Assembly: GCF_000021325.1 (NCBI RefSeq)
Contig: NC_011365.1
Location: 3,752,501 to 3,816,500 of the forward strand
Direction of reading: 5' to 3'
Source: Gluconacetobacter diazotrophicus PA1 5
GTDB lineage: Bacteria; Pseudomonadota; Alphaproteobacteria; Acetobacterales; Acetobacteraceae
Length of the DNA: 64,000 bases
Part shown: piece by piece, positions 11,202-19,979 of the stretch
Layout: each line of letters begins with the position of its first letter
Numbering within the stretch: position 1 is the stretch's first letter
The notes under the pieces: generated by a model
Databases searched by the model: none
Told to the model about the DNA's origin: nothing
The model's input: only the letters and a program-made list of their open reading frames with translations
Program-made: the position numbers and the translations under genes

Positions 11202-11277
11202 TCCGATCTCCATATCCAAATTCCGCGCAACCATGAATGTTTTTTTGCCGGCGATCCGTCCCGGCATGGAACAGAGG

Positions 11278-11291
11278 ATGGCCATGGCCAT
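11278..11291. promoter_or_regulatory. 14-bp palindrome ATGGCCATGGCCAT upstream of flgI
   Basis: A perfect inverted repeat lies in the 181-bp gap between the divergent transglycosylase and flgI genes, about 90 bp before each start. It shares the GGCCAT core with other intergenic sites in the locus. Its regulatory role is inferred, not shown. Confidence 0.3.
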
Positions 11292-11382
11292 TGAATGTCA
11301 TGGCCTGGGCGCGTATCCTTGCCGCGAAGCTGTGGCCTGTCCTCGGAAAGTCATGGGCTGAAACGCAAGGGTGACCAGTTCT

Positions 11383-12543
11383 ATGAGGAATCGCCTCAAG
11401 GCGACTGTCGGATATCGAGGCGGACTGTCGCGCTGGAGTATCCTGCTGGCCGCGGTGGCTCTTCTGGTAACCGGGATGGCCCCGATGTCGTCAGCCAGAG
11501 GCGAGCAGGTCAGGATCAAGGATATCGTCGATTACGAAGGCGTGCGGGACAACCAGCTCGTCGGCTACGGTCTCGTCGTCGGTCTGAACGGGAGCGGCGA
11601 TCGCCTGACCAACACGATCTTCACGCGAGAGACGCTGATCAGCATGCTGAACCGGCTGGGCGTGAATATTCGCGACCGGGAAATCCAGTTGCAGACGCAC
11701 GACGTGGCCGCCGTGATGGTCACGGCCACACTGCCGCCTTTTTCGCATGGCGGCGGACATATCGATGTCACCGTTTCCGCTGTGGGCGATGCCCGCGCTC
11801 TGACCGGCGGCACCCTGCTCGTGACACCGCTCCAGGCCGCCGATGGCGAGGTCTATGCCGTGGCCCAGGGCTCGCTGGTGACGAATGCCTTCACCGCGAC
11901 CGGCCAGGCTGCCAACGTCACGCGGAATATCCCGACCAGCGGCCATATCGCCAACGGTGGCGTGGTCGAGCGTGAGGTTCCGGTGATGCTCGGGGAAAAG
12001 GGCTTCATCCGGCTTTCCTTGTACAATCCCAACTTCACGACGGCGACACGGATCGCCGATGCCATCAACAGTCATATCGGCCGGGGCATCGCCCGGGTCG
12101 ATGATCCCCGGACGGTCGCGGTCAACCTGACGGGGCGCGATCCGTCGCAGACGCTTTACCGGATCGGCGACCTCCTCATCGAACCTGATACCATGGCCAA
12201 GGTCGTGGTGGACGAGGCCAGCGGCACGATCGTGATGGGCGACAACGTGCGTATCACCACGGTGGCGATCGCCCAGGGCAACCTGACCATCCAGATCACG
12301 GAGACGCCGCAGGCCGTCCCGGCGGCCCCCTTCACGAACGGGCAGACCGCGGTCGTGCCGCGAACGCAGATCACCGCCAGCACCGACAGTACGCATCGTC
12401 TCGGGATATTGCGCGAGGGCCCGACCCTTGCCAGCCTCGTGGGCGGCATGAATGCACTGGGCATGGGGCCACGGGACATGATCAGTATCCTGCAGGCCAT
12501 CAAGGCCGATGGCGCCCTGCAGGCGGATCTGGAGGTAAGGTAG
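11383..12543 (+). CDS. flgI: flagellar P-ring protein FlgI
   Basis: FlgI forms the periplasmic P ring around the rod in the peptidoglycan layer. The product is 386 residues, the usual length. A signal peptide (WSILLAAVALLVTGMAPMSSARG) is followed by the strongly conserved VRIKDIVDYEGVRDNQLVGY and GLNGSGDRL. The end, MGPRDMISILQAIKADGALQADLEV, is also canonical. The ATG at 11383 is preferred over the GTG at 11371 because AAGG lies about 12 nt before it and directly abuts the GTG. It heads the tight run flgI, flgJ, flgN-like. Confidence 0.95.
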   Translation: MRNRLKATVGYRGGLSRWSILLAAVALLVTGMAPMSSARGEQVRIKDIVDYEGVRDNQLVGYGLVVGLNGSGDRLTNTIFTRETLISMLNRLGVNIRDREIQLQTHDVAAVMVTATLPPFSHGGGHIDVTVSAVGDARALTGGTLLVTPLQAADGEVYAVAQGSLVTNAFTATGQAANVTRNIPTSGHIANGGVVEREVPVMLGEKGFIRLSLYNPNFTTATRIADAINSHIGRGIARVDDPRTVAVNLTGRDPSQTLYRIGDLLIEPDTMAKVVVDEASGTIVMGDNVRITTVAIAQGNLTIQITETPQAVPAAPFTNGQTAVVPRTQITASTDSTHRLGILREGPTLASLVGGMNALGMGPRDMISILQAIKADGALQADLEVR

Positions 12544-12548
12544 GGAAC

Positions 12549-12875
12549 ATGAGCATCGGAAGCATCGCGGCCTCGCTGTCCTCCGTCCAGCAGCAATTGT
12601 CGCCCGCGCCGTCCGCCAAGGACACCCGCACGGCGGAACAGGCGCACAAGGCCGCCGTCGAATTCGAGGGATTGACCATCGGCGAACTGATCCAGCCGAT
12701 GTTCGACACCGTCGACACCACGAACGACATGTTCGGGGGGGGGGCGGCGGAATCGCAGTTCCGGTCGCTCCAGGTGTCGGAAATGGGCAAGAAGATCGCC
12801 AATTCCGGTGGGATCGGCCTGGCCGACAGCGTTTATCGGCAGATGCTGGCCATGCAGGAAAAGGCCCAGTCATGA
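12549..12875 (+). CDS. flgJ: rod-binding protein, FlgJ N-terminal domain only
   Basis: The product is 108 residues. The rod-binding motif EFEGLTIGELIQPMFDTV and the ending MGKKIANSGGIGLADSVYRQML match the N-terminal half of enteric FlgJ, the rod assembly scaffold. The C-terminal muramidase domain of enteric FlgJ is absent, as is usual in alphaproteobacteria. The separate transglycosylase gene at 10329-11201 could supply that activity. It lies 5 nt after flgI and overlaps the next gene by 4 nt (ATGA). Confidence 0.85.
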   Translation: MSIGSIAASLSSVQQQLSPAPSAKDTRTAEQAHKAAVEFEGLTIGELIQPMFDTVDTTNDMFGGGAAESQFRSLQVSEMGKKIANSGGIGLADSVYRQMLAMQEKAQS

Positions 12876-13291
12876 TTTTCTCCCGGGCTGGATCGGGCGC
12901 GCGTCTCCTGCATCACTTTCGGCGGGTGTGTGCCGCGCTGGAAAAGGAGAATCACCTTCTGGCCGCCGGGAAACTGAAAGACGTGGCGGCCATGCTTCCG
13001 ATGAAGCAGAAGGAGATGGCGGCGCTTGAAGACGCGTTGTCCGCCAATGAGGGCGATGCCGAGCAGAAGCGTGCGCTGGCCACCCCGGATCTGGAAGAAG
13101 CGGCAAGACAGTTCGGCGCCCTGGTGCGTACCAATCGCAAGCTTCTGAAGAATGCGATCGACGCCCAGAATGCGGTGATCAGACTGATCGTGGACGCGGC
13201 CCAGGCGTCATCCGCCGGGTACGTCTCCTCGGGTCATTATGGGGCGGATACGATCGCCTCGGGGGCGCTGAGATTGCGCAGCGACGTCTGA
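12872..13291 (+). CDS. FlgN-like flagellar chaperone
   Basis: The product is 139 residues and mostly helical. It has heptad-like stretches (VCAALEKENHLLAAGKL, MLPMKQKEMAALEDAL, FGALVRTNRKLLKNAIDAQN). That architecture and the asparagine-rich C-terminal helix fit the FlgN family, which holds FlgK and FlgL for export. The family is very divergent, so this rests mainly on size, fold pattern and position after flgJ. Its ATG overlaps the flgJ stop (ATGA), which suggests translational coupling. Confidence 0.6.
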   Translation: MIFSRAGSGARLLHHFRRVCAALEKENHLLAAGKLKDVAAMLPMKQKEMAALEDALSANEGDAEQKRALATPDLEEAARQFGALVRTNRKLLKNAIDAQNAVIRLIVDAAQASSAGYVSSGHYGADTIASGALRLRSDV

Positions 13292-13393
13292 CGACATACC
13301 CAATCAACGACGCGGCGGGGATCATCGTCCGGCCCGTCATCCCCGCATGTGCCTACGGCGGCGCTGCGCGTATCTTCATGGCAGGAATCCTAC

Positions 13394-14113
13394 ATGCGTA
13401 AATTCTTCATCAGCCTCGACCGGACTCCGGAGCGGGCCGAGCGGTTCCTGGCCGCCAACGCCCATGTGCCGGGGTTCGAACGCTCCCCTGGTGTCGATGG
13501 CGAGACGATGGATATCGACGCGATGAAGGAGATGGGGCTGGTATCGGACGCGTGTACGTTCACGCGCGCGGCGCTGGGCGCCGGGCTTGCTCATGTCGCG
13601 CTATGGGGGAACGTCGCGGAAAGTGGTGTCCCCGCATATATTTTCGAGGACGATGCCTATCTCTGCCGCAACTTCGAGCAGGAAAGCGCGCGGATCATTG
13701 CCGGCCTGCCGGTGGATTGGGAAATCATCCTGTGGGGCAACAACCACCGCGGCATGACCCTGTTCGAGCTTCTGCCGGGAATTACGCAGTGCTTCGCCAT
13801 CGTCCCCCAGGCCTCCGTCAGAGAAGGCGTCGATGCCTTCCGGGAGATGGACGTGACGACTCTTCCGTTCAGGCTGACGGAGACCTTCGGAACGTGCGGC
13901 TATGCGATTTCGCCGGCCGGCGCCAGGAAGATGATCAAGCGCTGTCTTCCGCTGACGACGGTGAAGGTTCCTCATGTCTGCCTGGGGGGGCGTATCCTTC
14001 AGGCGACCGGTATCGACACCCTGATGAATCGCCACTACGCGCAGTTGAAGTCCTATGTCAGCTTCCCGCCGCTGTGCCTGACCGACGACGAAGCGGTCAG
14101 CATTGATGCCTGA
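13394..14113 (+). CDS. glycosyltransferase family 25-like protein
   Basis: The product is 239 residues. The opening KFFISLDRTPERAERF and the central YIFEDDAYLCRNFE are the features expected of GT25 (LPS-type galactosyl/glucosyl transferases). The EDDA motif would coordinate metal and the nucleotide sugar. TETFGTCGYAISPAGARKMI matches the family block following the catalytic region. The start ATG at 13394 has AGGA 7 nt upstream; an ATG at 13349 in frame is less likely. It sits between the flgN-like gene and a lipoprotein gene inside the flagellar locus. A role in flagellar or surface glycan synthesis is inferred only from position. Confidence 0.75.
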   Translation: MRKFFISLDRTPERAERFLAANAHVPGFERSPGVDGETMDIDAMKEMGLVSDACTFTRAALGAGLAHVALWGNVAESGVPAYIFEDDAYLCRNFEQESARIIAGLPVDWEIILWGNNHRGMTLFELLPGITQCFAIVPQASVREGVDAFREMDVTTLPFRLTETFGTCGYAISPAGARKMIKRCLPLTTVKVPHVCLGGRILQATGIDTLMNRHYAQLKSYVSFPPLCLTDDEAVSIDA

Positions 14114-14172
14114 CATGGATGATCGGGCCGTGGGGCCGATCACGATGCTGCTCCGGGACGGAGGATAGCCAG

Positions 14173-14667
14173 ATGGGCGAAAGCAGTCGTTGCAGCGGCC
14201 GCGCCGCAAGGCCGCGTTGCCATGGTGCGTTGGTCGCGGTCGTGCTGCTCTGCACGGGCGCCGCCGGATGCTCATCGCCGGCCAGGCCTTATCTGGAGAA
14301 GGGAATGGCGTTGTCGCAGGCAGGCTTCGTTGCACATCCGGCGGATACGACGGCGCGCTACGCCATGATGAACACACTTCCTCCGGGCCAGCTGACGTAC
14401 CGCCCGTCCTCAATGGGGCCGATCTATCTCTATGCCGATCCGGTCGGTTGTGGCTGCGTCTATATGGGCTCGGAATCCGCCTACAGGACGCTGCGCGGGA
14501 CGGCGGCAACCAAAAATGGACGCAAGGCGGCATCGGTCCAGCAGGATCTCGAGGCGATGGTGGCCGAGAACCGGCGTGATACCGCCCTTTGGGACTGGAG
14601 CGCGTGGTCGTCGAACGCCGACCCGGGCGGCGACCAACCGCGGCATGTGATCGGCGGATATTGGTGA
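14173..14667 (+). CDS. putative lipoprotein of unknown function
   Basis: The product is 164 residues. The N terminus has a long basic stretch and hydrophobic core (ALVAVVLLCTGAAGCSS) ending in a plausible lipobox with Cys at about position 33. The mature part has YLEKGMALSQAGFVAHPADT, RYAMMNTLPPGQLTYRP and CGCVYMGSESAYRTL. I do not recognise a named family; similar small lipoproteins occur beside flagellar genes in related bacteria, but I cannot confirm a match. GGAGG lies 9 nt before the chosen ATG, making this start better than one at 14119. Confidence 0.6.
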   Translation: MGESSRCSGRAARPRCHGALVAVVLLCTGAAGCSSPARPYLEKGMALSQAGFVAHPADTTARYAMMNTLPPGQLTYRPSSMGPIYLYADPVGCGCVYMGSESAYRTLRGTAATKNGRKAASVQQDLEAMVAENRRDTALWDWSAWSSNADPGGDQPRHVIGGYW

Positions 14668-14827
14668 GCGTGGGCTGTGGCGTCGCTCGCCTGTCGTGAC
14701 GTTTTTGGAATGGTCTTCCGGAAACGGCCTTGTGCGGCCGGGGCAAGTATGGCTATCCAGTCTACTGGACTATTGAATGCTGTTCAGGCCGTGGTGTCAC
14801 CACGGAAAGAAATGGAAGTGATGTCGT

Positions 14828-15247
14828 ATGCTGGAAGCATTGTCCCAGGCCGCATCAGCCAACGGCGGGACGGATCTGCTGGGTTTGGCCAAGGATCGGC
14901 TGCACTGGCTTGAAGCCCGTGAGTCCGTCCTCGCGGGCAACGTGGCCAATGCAAACACACCTGGATACGTGCCGAAGGATATGACCCCATTCCAGGGCGT
15001 CCTGCAGGAACAGATGGGCATGACGCTGGCCCAGACCGAACCGGGTCACATGGCCGGCCAGGGCGGCAGTGCCAGGACGGATCGGACCGGTGGCTCCGCC
15101 TCCCCTGACAAGAATGAGGTCAGTCTTGAGGCGGAACTTGAAAAGGTAGCCGATACAAGCGACCAGCAGCGTTTCGCGACGAACGTGTACAGCCTGTATA
15201 TGTCGATGTACTCGACCGCCCTGGGCACGGGCGGATCGACTTCGTAG
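14828..15247 (+). CDS. flgB: flagellar proximal rod protein FlgB
   Basis: The product is 139 residues. The rod/hook N-terminal signature is present as RESVLAGNVANANTPGYVPKDMTPF, and the C-terminal helix is RFATNVYSLYMSMYSTALG. FlgB is the base of the rod next to FliE. There is a Gly/Ser-rich variable middle, normal for the family. It is followed 13 nt later by flgC, and together they form a short plus-strand unit that ends before the flagellin terminator. Confidence 0.92.
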   Translation: MLEALSQAASANGGTDLLGLAKDRLHWLEARESVLAGNVANANTPGYVPKDMTPFQGVLQEQMGMTLAQTEPGHMAGQGGSARTDRTGGSASPDKNEVSLEAELEKVADTSDQQRFATNVYSLYMSMYSTALGTGGSTS

Positions 15248-15260
15248 GCGGGAGGCAACC

Positions 15261-15668
15261 ATGGATTTCTCGGACACCATAGGGGTATCCGCCGCCGGGA
15301 TGCGCGCGCAGGAAGAGCGGCTGCGGGTCGCGGCTGAAAACCTTGCCAACAAGGACACGACGGGCTCGACCCGCGGTGCCGATCCCTATCGCCGTAAGAC
15401 CATTACGTTCCAGGCGACGCTGGACCAGGCTTCCGGCGTCTCCAGCGTGAAGGTCAAAGGGATCGGGCAGGATAATACGCCCTTCCAGACGAAGTACGAC
15501 CCGTCACACCCGGCGGCGGACGCCAAGGGCTACGTGAAGATGCCGAACGTGAATTCGATGGTCGAGATCATGGACACGCACGAAGCACAGCATTCGTACG
15601 AGGCCAATCTGAACACCATGCAGATCTCCCGTTCGATGGCGACGCGCACCATCAACCTCATAAAGTAG
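15261..15668 (+). CDS. flgC: flagellar proximal rod protein FlgC
   Basis: The product is 135 residues. The rod signature is SAAGMRAQEERLRVAAENLANKDTTG. A Gly/Tyr block (YVKMPNVNSMVEIMDTHEAQHSYEANLNTM) precedes the C-terminal helix ISRSMATRTINLIK. FlgC forms the proximal rod with FlgB and FlgF. The start is preceded by GGAGG about 8 nt upstream. In many bacteria fliE follows directly, but here the flagellin gene on the other strand separates the two. Confidence 0.93.
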   Translation: MDFSDTIGVSAAGMRAQEERLRVAAENLANKDTTGSTRGADPYRRKTITFQATLDQASGVSSVKVKGIGQDNTPFQTKYDPSHPAADAKGYVKMPNVNSMVEIMDTHEAQHSYEANLNTMQISRSMATRTINLIK

Positions 15669-15883
15669 GAAAGCCTCGGTACCGCAATCCGCGGACGGCG
15701 GCCGGGTCGGCAATCCGGGGCCGGGAGGAAGCATTGCTTGCCGTGCGATCAGGCTGGCAGGCGCGATAATACCCGATCAGCAAGGACAGTGATGCTTCTG
15801 AAGGAGGGCCGGGCTTTTGCCTGGCCTGGCAGTGCGTTGACGTCCTGTCACATCTCTCGTTCGCCGTCGCCTTACGGCAGGAC

Positions 15884-15913
15884 AAAAAAAATACCCCCGG
15901 CCGAAGCCGGGGG
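15884..15913 (-). terminator. Rho-independent terminator of the flagellin gene
   Basis: CCCCCGGC (15894-15901) and GCCGGGGG (15906-15913) form an 8-bp stem with a CGAA loop. Read on the minus strand it is followed by a run of T (complement of 15884-15890). It lies 33 nt after the flagellin stop and fits a strong single-gene transcript. Confidence 0.85.
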
Positions 15914-15946
15914 CACTTTCTGCGTAATACCGTAATCGGAAGACGA

Positions 15947-16930
15947 TTACTGGAACAGCTGCAGAATGTTCTGGGACTGGCCGTTCGCGATCGTCAGGGA
16001 CTTGATCGCCAGGGACTGCTTGGTCTGCAGCGAGGTGAGCTGCGCGCTCTCGGCGGCCATGTTGGCATCCGTCAGCGCACCGACACCGGCGGTCAGATCG
16101 TCCGAAACGGTCGTGCCATAGGTGGTCATGCTGGCGATCAGGTTCGAGGCATTGCCGAGCGTCGAGGTGACGTTCGTCATCGCGGTGATGGCGACCTGCA
16201 CCTGCTTGATCATTGCGGCCACCTGATCGCTGACGGTGCTGCCGAAGGCAGTGGAGAGCGAGCCCGTGCCGCCGGAATACGTCACAAAGACGTTCGCGGT
16301 CGCGTTGGCGCCGGCCGAACCGCCCATCGCCAGGCCCAGCGCTTCCGACATCGATGCGGTCGCCGATCCCGAAACCGTCACGCCGGCGACTCCGCTTCCG
16401 ATCGCGGCTGCGATCGTGGAGTTGAAGCCCGAGACGGATTGCGTATCGCCCTGCAGGCCGGTCACGTAGTTCAGGGTCTGGCTGGTGATCCCGCGGCCAT
16501 CCGTCGAAGCGCCGGCCAGCAGGTTCACGCCGTTGAAGGTCGCGTTACGGGCGATGGTGTCGATCTGCGCCAGATAGCCCGTGATTTCGGTCGCGTCCTG
16601 ACCGAGGGAGGTCGGGGAGCCCGAATCGTTGCCCAGGTTGGTGATGGCGCCCTGAAGACCCTGGAGCAGCGTAATGATCTGGTTGGCAGCGTCGGAGGTG
16701 CCGCTGACGACCTGGGCGGCGAAGGACAGGCCGCTGTTCACGGCGGTCTGGCCGGCGATGTTGCCGCTCATCTGCTGGGCGATGCCGAAGGCGGCCGGGC
16801 CGTCGGCGGCGGTCGCGACCGACTTGCCGGTGGATACGGCGTTTTCCGTCTTGCTCAGCGACGTCTGCGTGGCGTCCAGGGTCTGGAGCGCGATCATCTC
16901 CGACGTATTGGTGTTGATGGAAAGGCTCAT
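15947..16930 (-). CDS. fliC: flagellin
   Basis: The product is 327 residues and is the only flagellin in the window. The D0/D1 N terminus is [20 protein letters not shown], followed by [20 protein letters not shown]. The C terminus, [20 protein letters not shown] then [17 protein letters not shown], is also canonical. The central part is Ser/Thr/Gly/Ala-rich with no Cys, so it is open to O-glycosylation. No D2/D3 insertion is evident and the length is short to medium for the family. GGAGA lies 6 nt before the ATG. It is monocistronic with its own terminator, inserted between flgBC and fliE on the opposite strand. Confidence 0.93.
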
Positions 16931-17221
16931 GTTTTTTCTCCATGTCGAGTCGGGCTAGACGCGCGCTCTTCCAACGCCAGTAGAGCCGAAAATGGTAAAG
17001 AGAAGGTTAGCTGCATGGTCTTTTTTAAGGCTTTCATGGAAAAGCCCGCCGGTCCGGATGGCGCCGGTGTTGCCATTCGATGACGAGGCGGCATTTCGAT
17101 GCATGGTATAAGGAGACTGGCCTTGTGATCAGTGCATGGCTGGGTTATTCCCAACCCAGGCAATTGGCAGGAGCGCGCTTCCGGCCTCTTGGAGAGGTCG
17201 GCAGGGAAGGGCGCGGACATC

Positions 17222-17563
17222 ATGATCAGTGACATCGCCACACGCAGTCTCGATGCGGTCAACGCCTACGGGCTGACTCAGAAAACGATGCAGGCGTCCG
17301 CCGACACGCAGGACGCCGACCCCAACGCGCAGTCCTCCGACGTCGTGACCGGTTTCAGCGATGCGCTGAACAGCGCGATCAAGGGCGCCATCAAGACGGG
17401 AAAGACGGCCGAAGCGCAAACCGCGGTCGGGCTGTCCGGGAAGGGGAACCTGACGGACATCGCGACCTCGGTCGAGGAAGCGAAGCTGACCCTGCAGACC
17501 GTTACGGCGGTCCGCGACCGTGTCGTCCAAGCCTACCAGAACGTCATGCAGATGACGATCTAA
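17222..17563 (+). CDS. fliE: hook-basal body protein FliE
   Basis: FliE joins the MS ring to the proximal rod. The product is 113 residues. The conserved C-terminal block is SVEEAKLTLQTVTAVRDRVV followed by QAYQNVMQMTI, the part that packs onto the rod and export gate. The start ATG at 17222 follows GGGAAGGG; an in-frame ATG at 17132 would add 30 unrelated residues. It begins the unit fliE-fliQ-fliR-flhB, whose spacings are 8, 34 and 29 nt. Confidence 0.88.
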   Translation: MISDIATRSLDAVNAYGLTQKTMQASADTQDADPNAQSSDVVTGFSDALNSAIKGAIKTGKTAEAQTAVGLSGKGNLTDIATSVEEAKLTLQTVTAVRDRVVQAYQNVMQMTI

Positions 17564-17571
17564 GCCCGTTT

Positions 17572-17847
17572 ATGCATCATACGGTCGACATTCACGATAT
17601 CCTGCGCCAGACGCTGATTGTCGCCGTGAAGATGGGGGCTCCATCCCTGCTGGCGTCCCTGTGCGCCGGCGTGCTCGTTTCGTTGTTCCAGGCCATGACG
17701 CAGGTGAACGAAGCGACGCTGTCCTTTGTGCCGAAGTTCGTCGCGGCCATGGCCGCTCTTCTGCTGACCGGGTCGTTCATGTATTCCACGCTGAATACAT
17801 ACGCTCACGTCATTTTCGACCAGATGGTCATGGTCGGCGGTTCGTGA
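17572..17847 (+). CDS. fliQ: flagellar export protein FliQ
   Basis: FliQ is a small subunit of the FliPQR export pore. The product is 91 residues, the family length, with two membrane helices (about residues 20-45 and 55-78). LLASLCAGVLVSLFQAMTQV followed by NEATLSFVPKF is the FliQ signature between them. It lies 8 nt after fliE and is followed by fliR. Confidence 0.95.
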   Translation: MHHTVDIHDILRQTLIVAVKMGAPSLLASLCAGVLVSLFQAMTQVNEATLSFVPKFVAAMAALLLTGSFMYSTLNTYAHVIFDQMVMVGGS

Positions 17848-17881
17848 CAGGCGGCCGCGCACGGATGATCGCCGCGCCGGA

Positions 17882-18694
17882 ATGACGGGCGATCCGTCCT
17901 TTCCTGGCGGATCGTTGCCAGTTCTCGCCACCATGTTCCTCGTCGTCCTGTGCCGTGTCAGCGCCCTGGTCATGGCGGCTCCCGGCCTGGGCGAGACGAC
18001 GTCCCCGATGCGCGTCAGGGCCGGGATCGCGGTCTCCGCCACCGTCGCCATCCTGCCGGTGGTCCAGGATCGGCTCGTGGAGGTATCCGGGACGGCGTTG
18101 CGCATGCCGTCCGTGGCGATCGCGGTAGTCGTCGGCGAATTGCTGTGCGGGGTCTTCATCGGATGGCTGGCGCGGCTGGTGACCATGGCGATCAGTATCG
18201 CCATGCAGGTCGTTGCCGTTTTTACCGGCCTGGCCAGTGTGCTCCAGCCGGATTCCGAACTTGGCGCGTCGAGTACCGCGATCAGCCACATGGCATCGAT
18301 GCTGATCCCCGTCATTTTCCTTTCAACGGGCCTTTATGCCTTGCCGCTGGCTGCGATCACGGGGTCGTACAGCCTGTTCCCGCCGGGCCATATGCCCATG
18401 GTCGGCGACATGGCCAGGAGCGTCACGGAAGCCACGTCGCAGACATTCGCGCTGGCGCTGCAACTGGCCGCGCCGTTCGTCCTGATCGGGACCTTGTGGC
18501 CAGCCATGCTGGGCGTGTTGAACCGGCTTCTTCCATCGATCCAGGTCTATTCCATCGCCATGCCGGCACAGTTGCTGGGTGGGGTCATTCTCCTGGCCAT
18601 GCTGATCCAGGTGATGACGGGCGTCTGGCAGGAAAGGGTGGCCGATCTGCTCGTGGCTCTGCCTGGCACCGGCGGCAGTCCGCCGCACCACTGA
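17882..18694 (+). CDS. fliR: flagellar export protein FliR
   Basis: FliR completes the FliPQR pore in the inner membrane. The product is 270 residues with about five to six membrane segments. Typical FliR features include VMAAPGLGETTSPMRVRAGI near the N terminus and ELLCGVFIGWLARLVTMAIS in the middle. The C-terminal part has LAAPFVLIGTLWPAMLGVLN and RLLPSIQVYSIAMPAQLL. It lies 34 nt after fliQ and 29 nt before flhB. Confidence 0.94.
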   Translation: MTGDPSFPGGSLPVLATMFLVVLCRVSALVMAAPGLGETTSPMRVRAGIAVSATVAILPVVQDRLVEVSGTALRMPSVAIAVVVGELLCGVFIGWLARLVTMAISIAMQVVAVFTGLASVLQPDSELGASSTAISHMASMLIPVIFLSTGLYALPLAAITGSYSLFPPGHMPMVGDMARSVTEATSQTFALALQLAAPFVLIGTLWPAMLGVLNRLLPSIQVYSIAMPAQLLGGVILLAMLIQVMTGVWQERVADLLVALPGTGGSPPHH

Positions 18695-18723
18695 AACCGC
18701 ATTGATTTAGGGCACGCACGCAC

Positions 18724-19800
18724 ATGGCGGAAGGATCGGGCGGTGGCGAGAAGAGCCAGGACCCTACCGGGAAAAGGCTGGAGACCGCGCGGGAAGAGGG
18801 AAACGTCGCCCAGTCGCGCGAATTGCTGATGCTTGCGATACTTGGCGGGTTTCTGCTGGTCTTTACCATGGCGACCGCAGACTCGGCGCGCAGGTTCGTC
18901 GCCCATGTGGGTGGCACCATGGAACATTTCGACAGCATCCCGACGGACATGACGTCGATTTACCGGATCGCGGTCCAGACGGCCCTGGAAGGGGTGCTGC
19001 TGGCGGCCCCGCTTGTGTTTACCGGTTTCGTGGTGACCATCGCCTGCGGAATGCTCCAGACGGGGTTCCTGTATCGTCCGCAGGCCATTCTTCCGGATAT
19101 CACGCGTCTTTCGCCCATGCGCGGCCTCCAGCGCATGTTCGGCATGACCAACGTGGTGGAGATGCTCAAGAGCCTGACGAAGTTCGTCGTGTTCGGGGTC
19201 GTTCTCTACGCCGTGGCGAAGGGGACGCTGCATGTGGCGCCCGAGGCCGAGCGGTGGTCCATGCTCCGTCTCGTCTCGGAACTTTCCTCGTGGTTCGCGT
19301 ATGCCGTGCTGGTCGTCCTGCTCGTGCAGTGCGTCATAGCCATCCTCGACGACCTCTGGACGCGCTATCACCGGATCGTCGGGCTGCGCATGAGTTTCCA
19401 GGACATCAAGGACGAGTTCCGCCAGACCGAGGGCGATCCGAAGGTGAAGGGGCGGCTCAAGCAGATGCGCCGCCGGCGTGCCCGGCGGCGCATGCTCCAG
19501 GCGGTCAAGACCGCCACGGTCGTCATCACGAACCCGACGCATTACGCCGTGGCGCTGTCCTACGAAAGCGGGGCGGACAGTGCTCCGAAGATAGTGGCCA
19601 GCGGAACCGACGAACTCGCGGCGCGCATCCGCCATGCCGCGGAGGATGCAAAGGTCCCCGTGGTCGCGAACCCACCGCTGGCCCGCGCGCTCCATGCGCT
19701 TCCACTGGATTCCGAAATCCCGTCGGAATATTTCCAGCCCGTCGCGGCGATCATCGCCTATGTCATGAAGCTCAAGACTCCCGGTGCGCGCGCTCCATAG
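18724..19800 (+). CDS. flhB: flagellar export specificity protein FlhB
   Basis: FlhB switches export from hook to filament substrates after self-cleavage. The product is 358 residues. Four membrane helices lie in residues 35-215, with LSPMRGLQRMFGMTNVVEML between them. The cytoplasmic domain carries the autocleavage motif NPTH at about residues 270-273 (VITNPTHYAVALSY), so it should be active. PLARALHALPLDSEIP then matches the family. It ends the fliE-fliQ-fliR-flhB unit; flgE follows after 179 bp with its own upstream region. Confidence 0.95.
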   Translation: MAEGSGGGEKSQDPTGKRLETAREEGNVAQSRELLMLAILGGFLLVFTMATADSARRFVAHVGGTMEHFDSIPTDMTSIYRIAVQTALEGVLLAAPLVFTGFVVTIACGMLQTGFLYRPQAILPDITRLSPMRGLQRMFGMTNVVEMLKSLTKFVVFGVVLYAVAKGTLHVAPEAERWSMLRLVSELSSWFAYAVLVVLLVQCVIAILDDLWTRYHRIVGLRMSFQDIKDEFRQTEGDPKVKGRLKQMRRRRARRRMLQAVKTATVVITNPTHYAVALSYESGADSAPKIVASGTDELAARIRHAAEDAKVPVVANPPLARALHALPLDSEIPSEYFQPVAAIIAYVMKLKTPGARAP

Positions 19801-19979
19801 AAAGGCCATGGCCTGTTGCCCCGTTCTTGACGGCCTGCTGCCTGCCTGAGGCGAAGGAAAACCTTGCGTTTCGCGAGGTGCATGCTACTCAAGCCATAGT
19901 GAGGGCATAGGCCATTCCATCGGCGTTCATGGAGCATTGCCTTCGGACGGTAACAGCGCGCACAGAACGAGGATGGCTT

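Noticed and set aside
11491-12873. Minus-strand open frame of 460 codons
   Set aside because: Antisense of flgI and flgJ, no independent support.
16964-16980. Possible sigma54 site (TGGC, then GC at the right spacing) upstream of flagellin on the minus strand
   Set aside because: Only the GG and GC pairs fit; TT before GC is absent and the other positions do not match. Too weak to list as a promoter.
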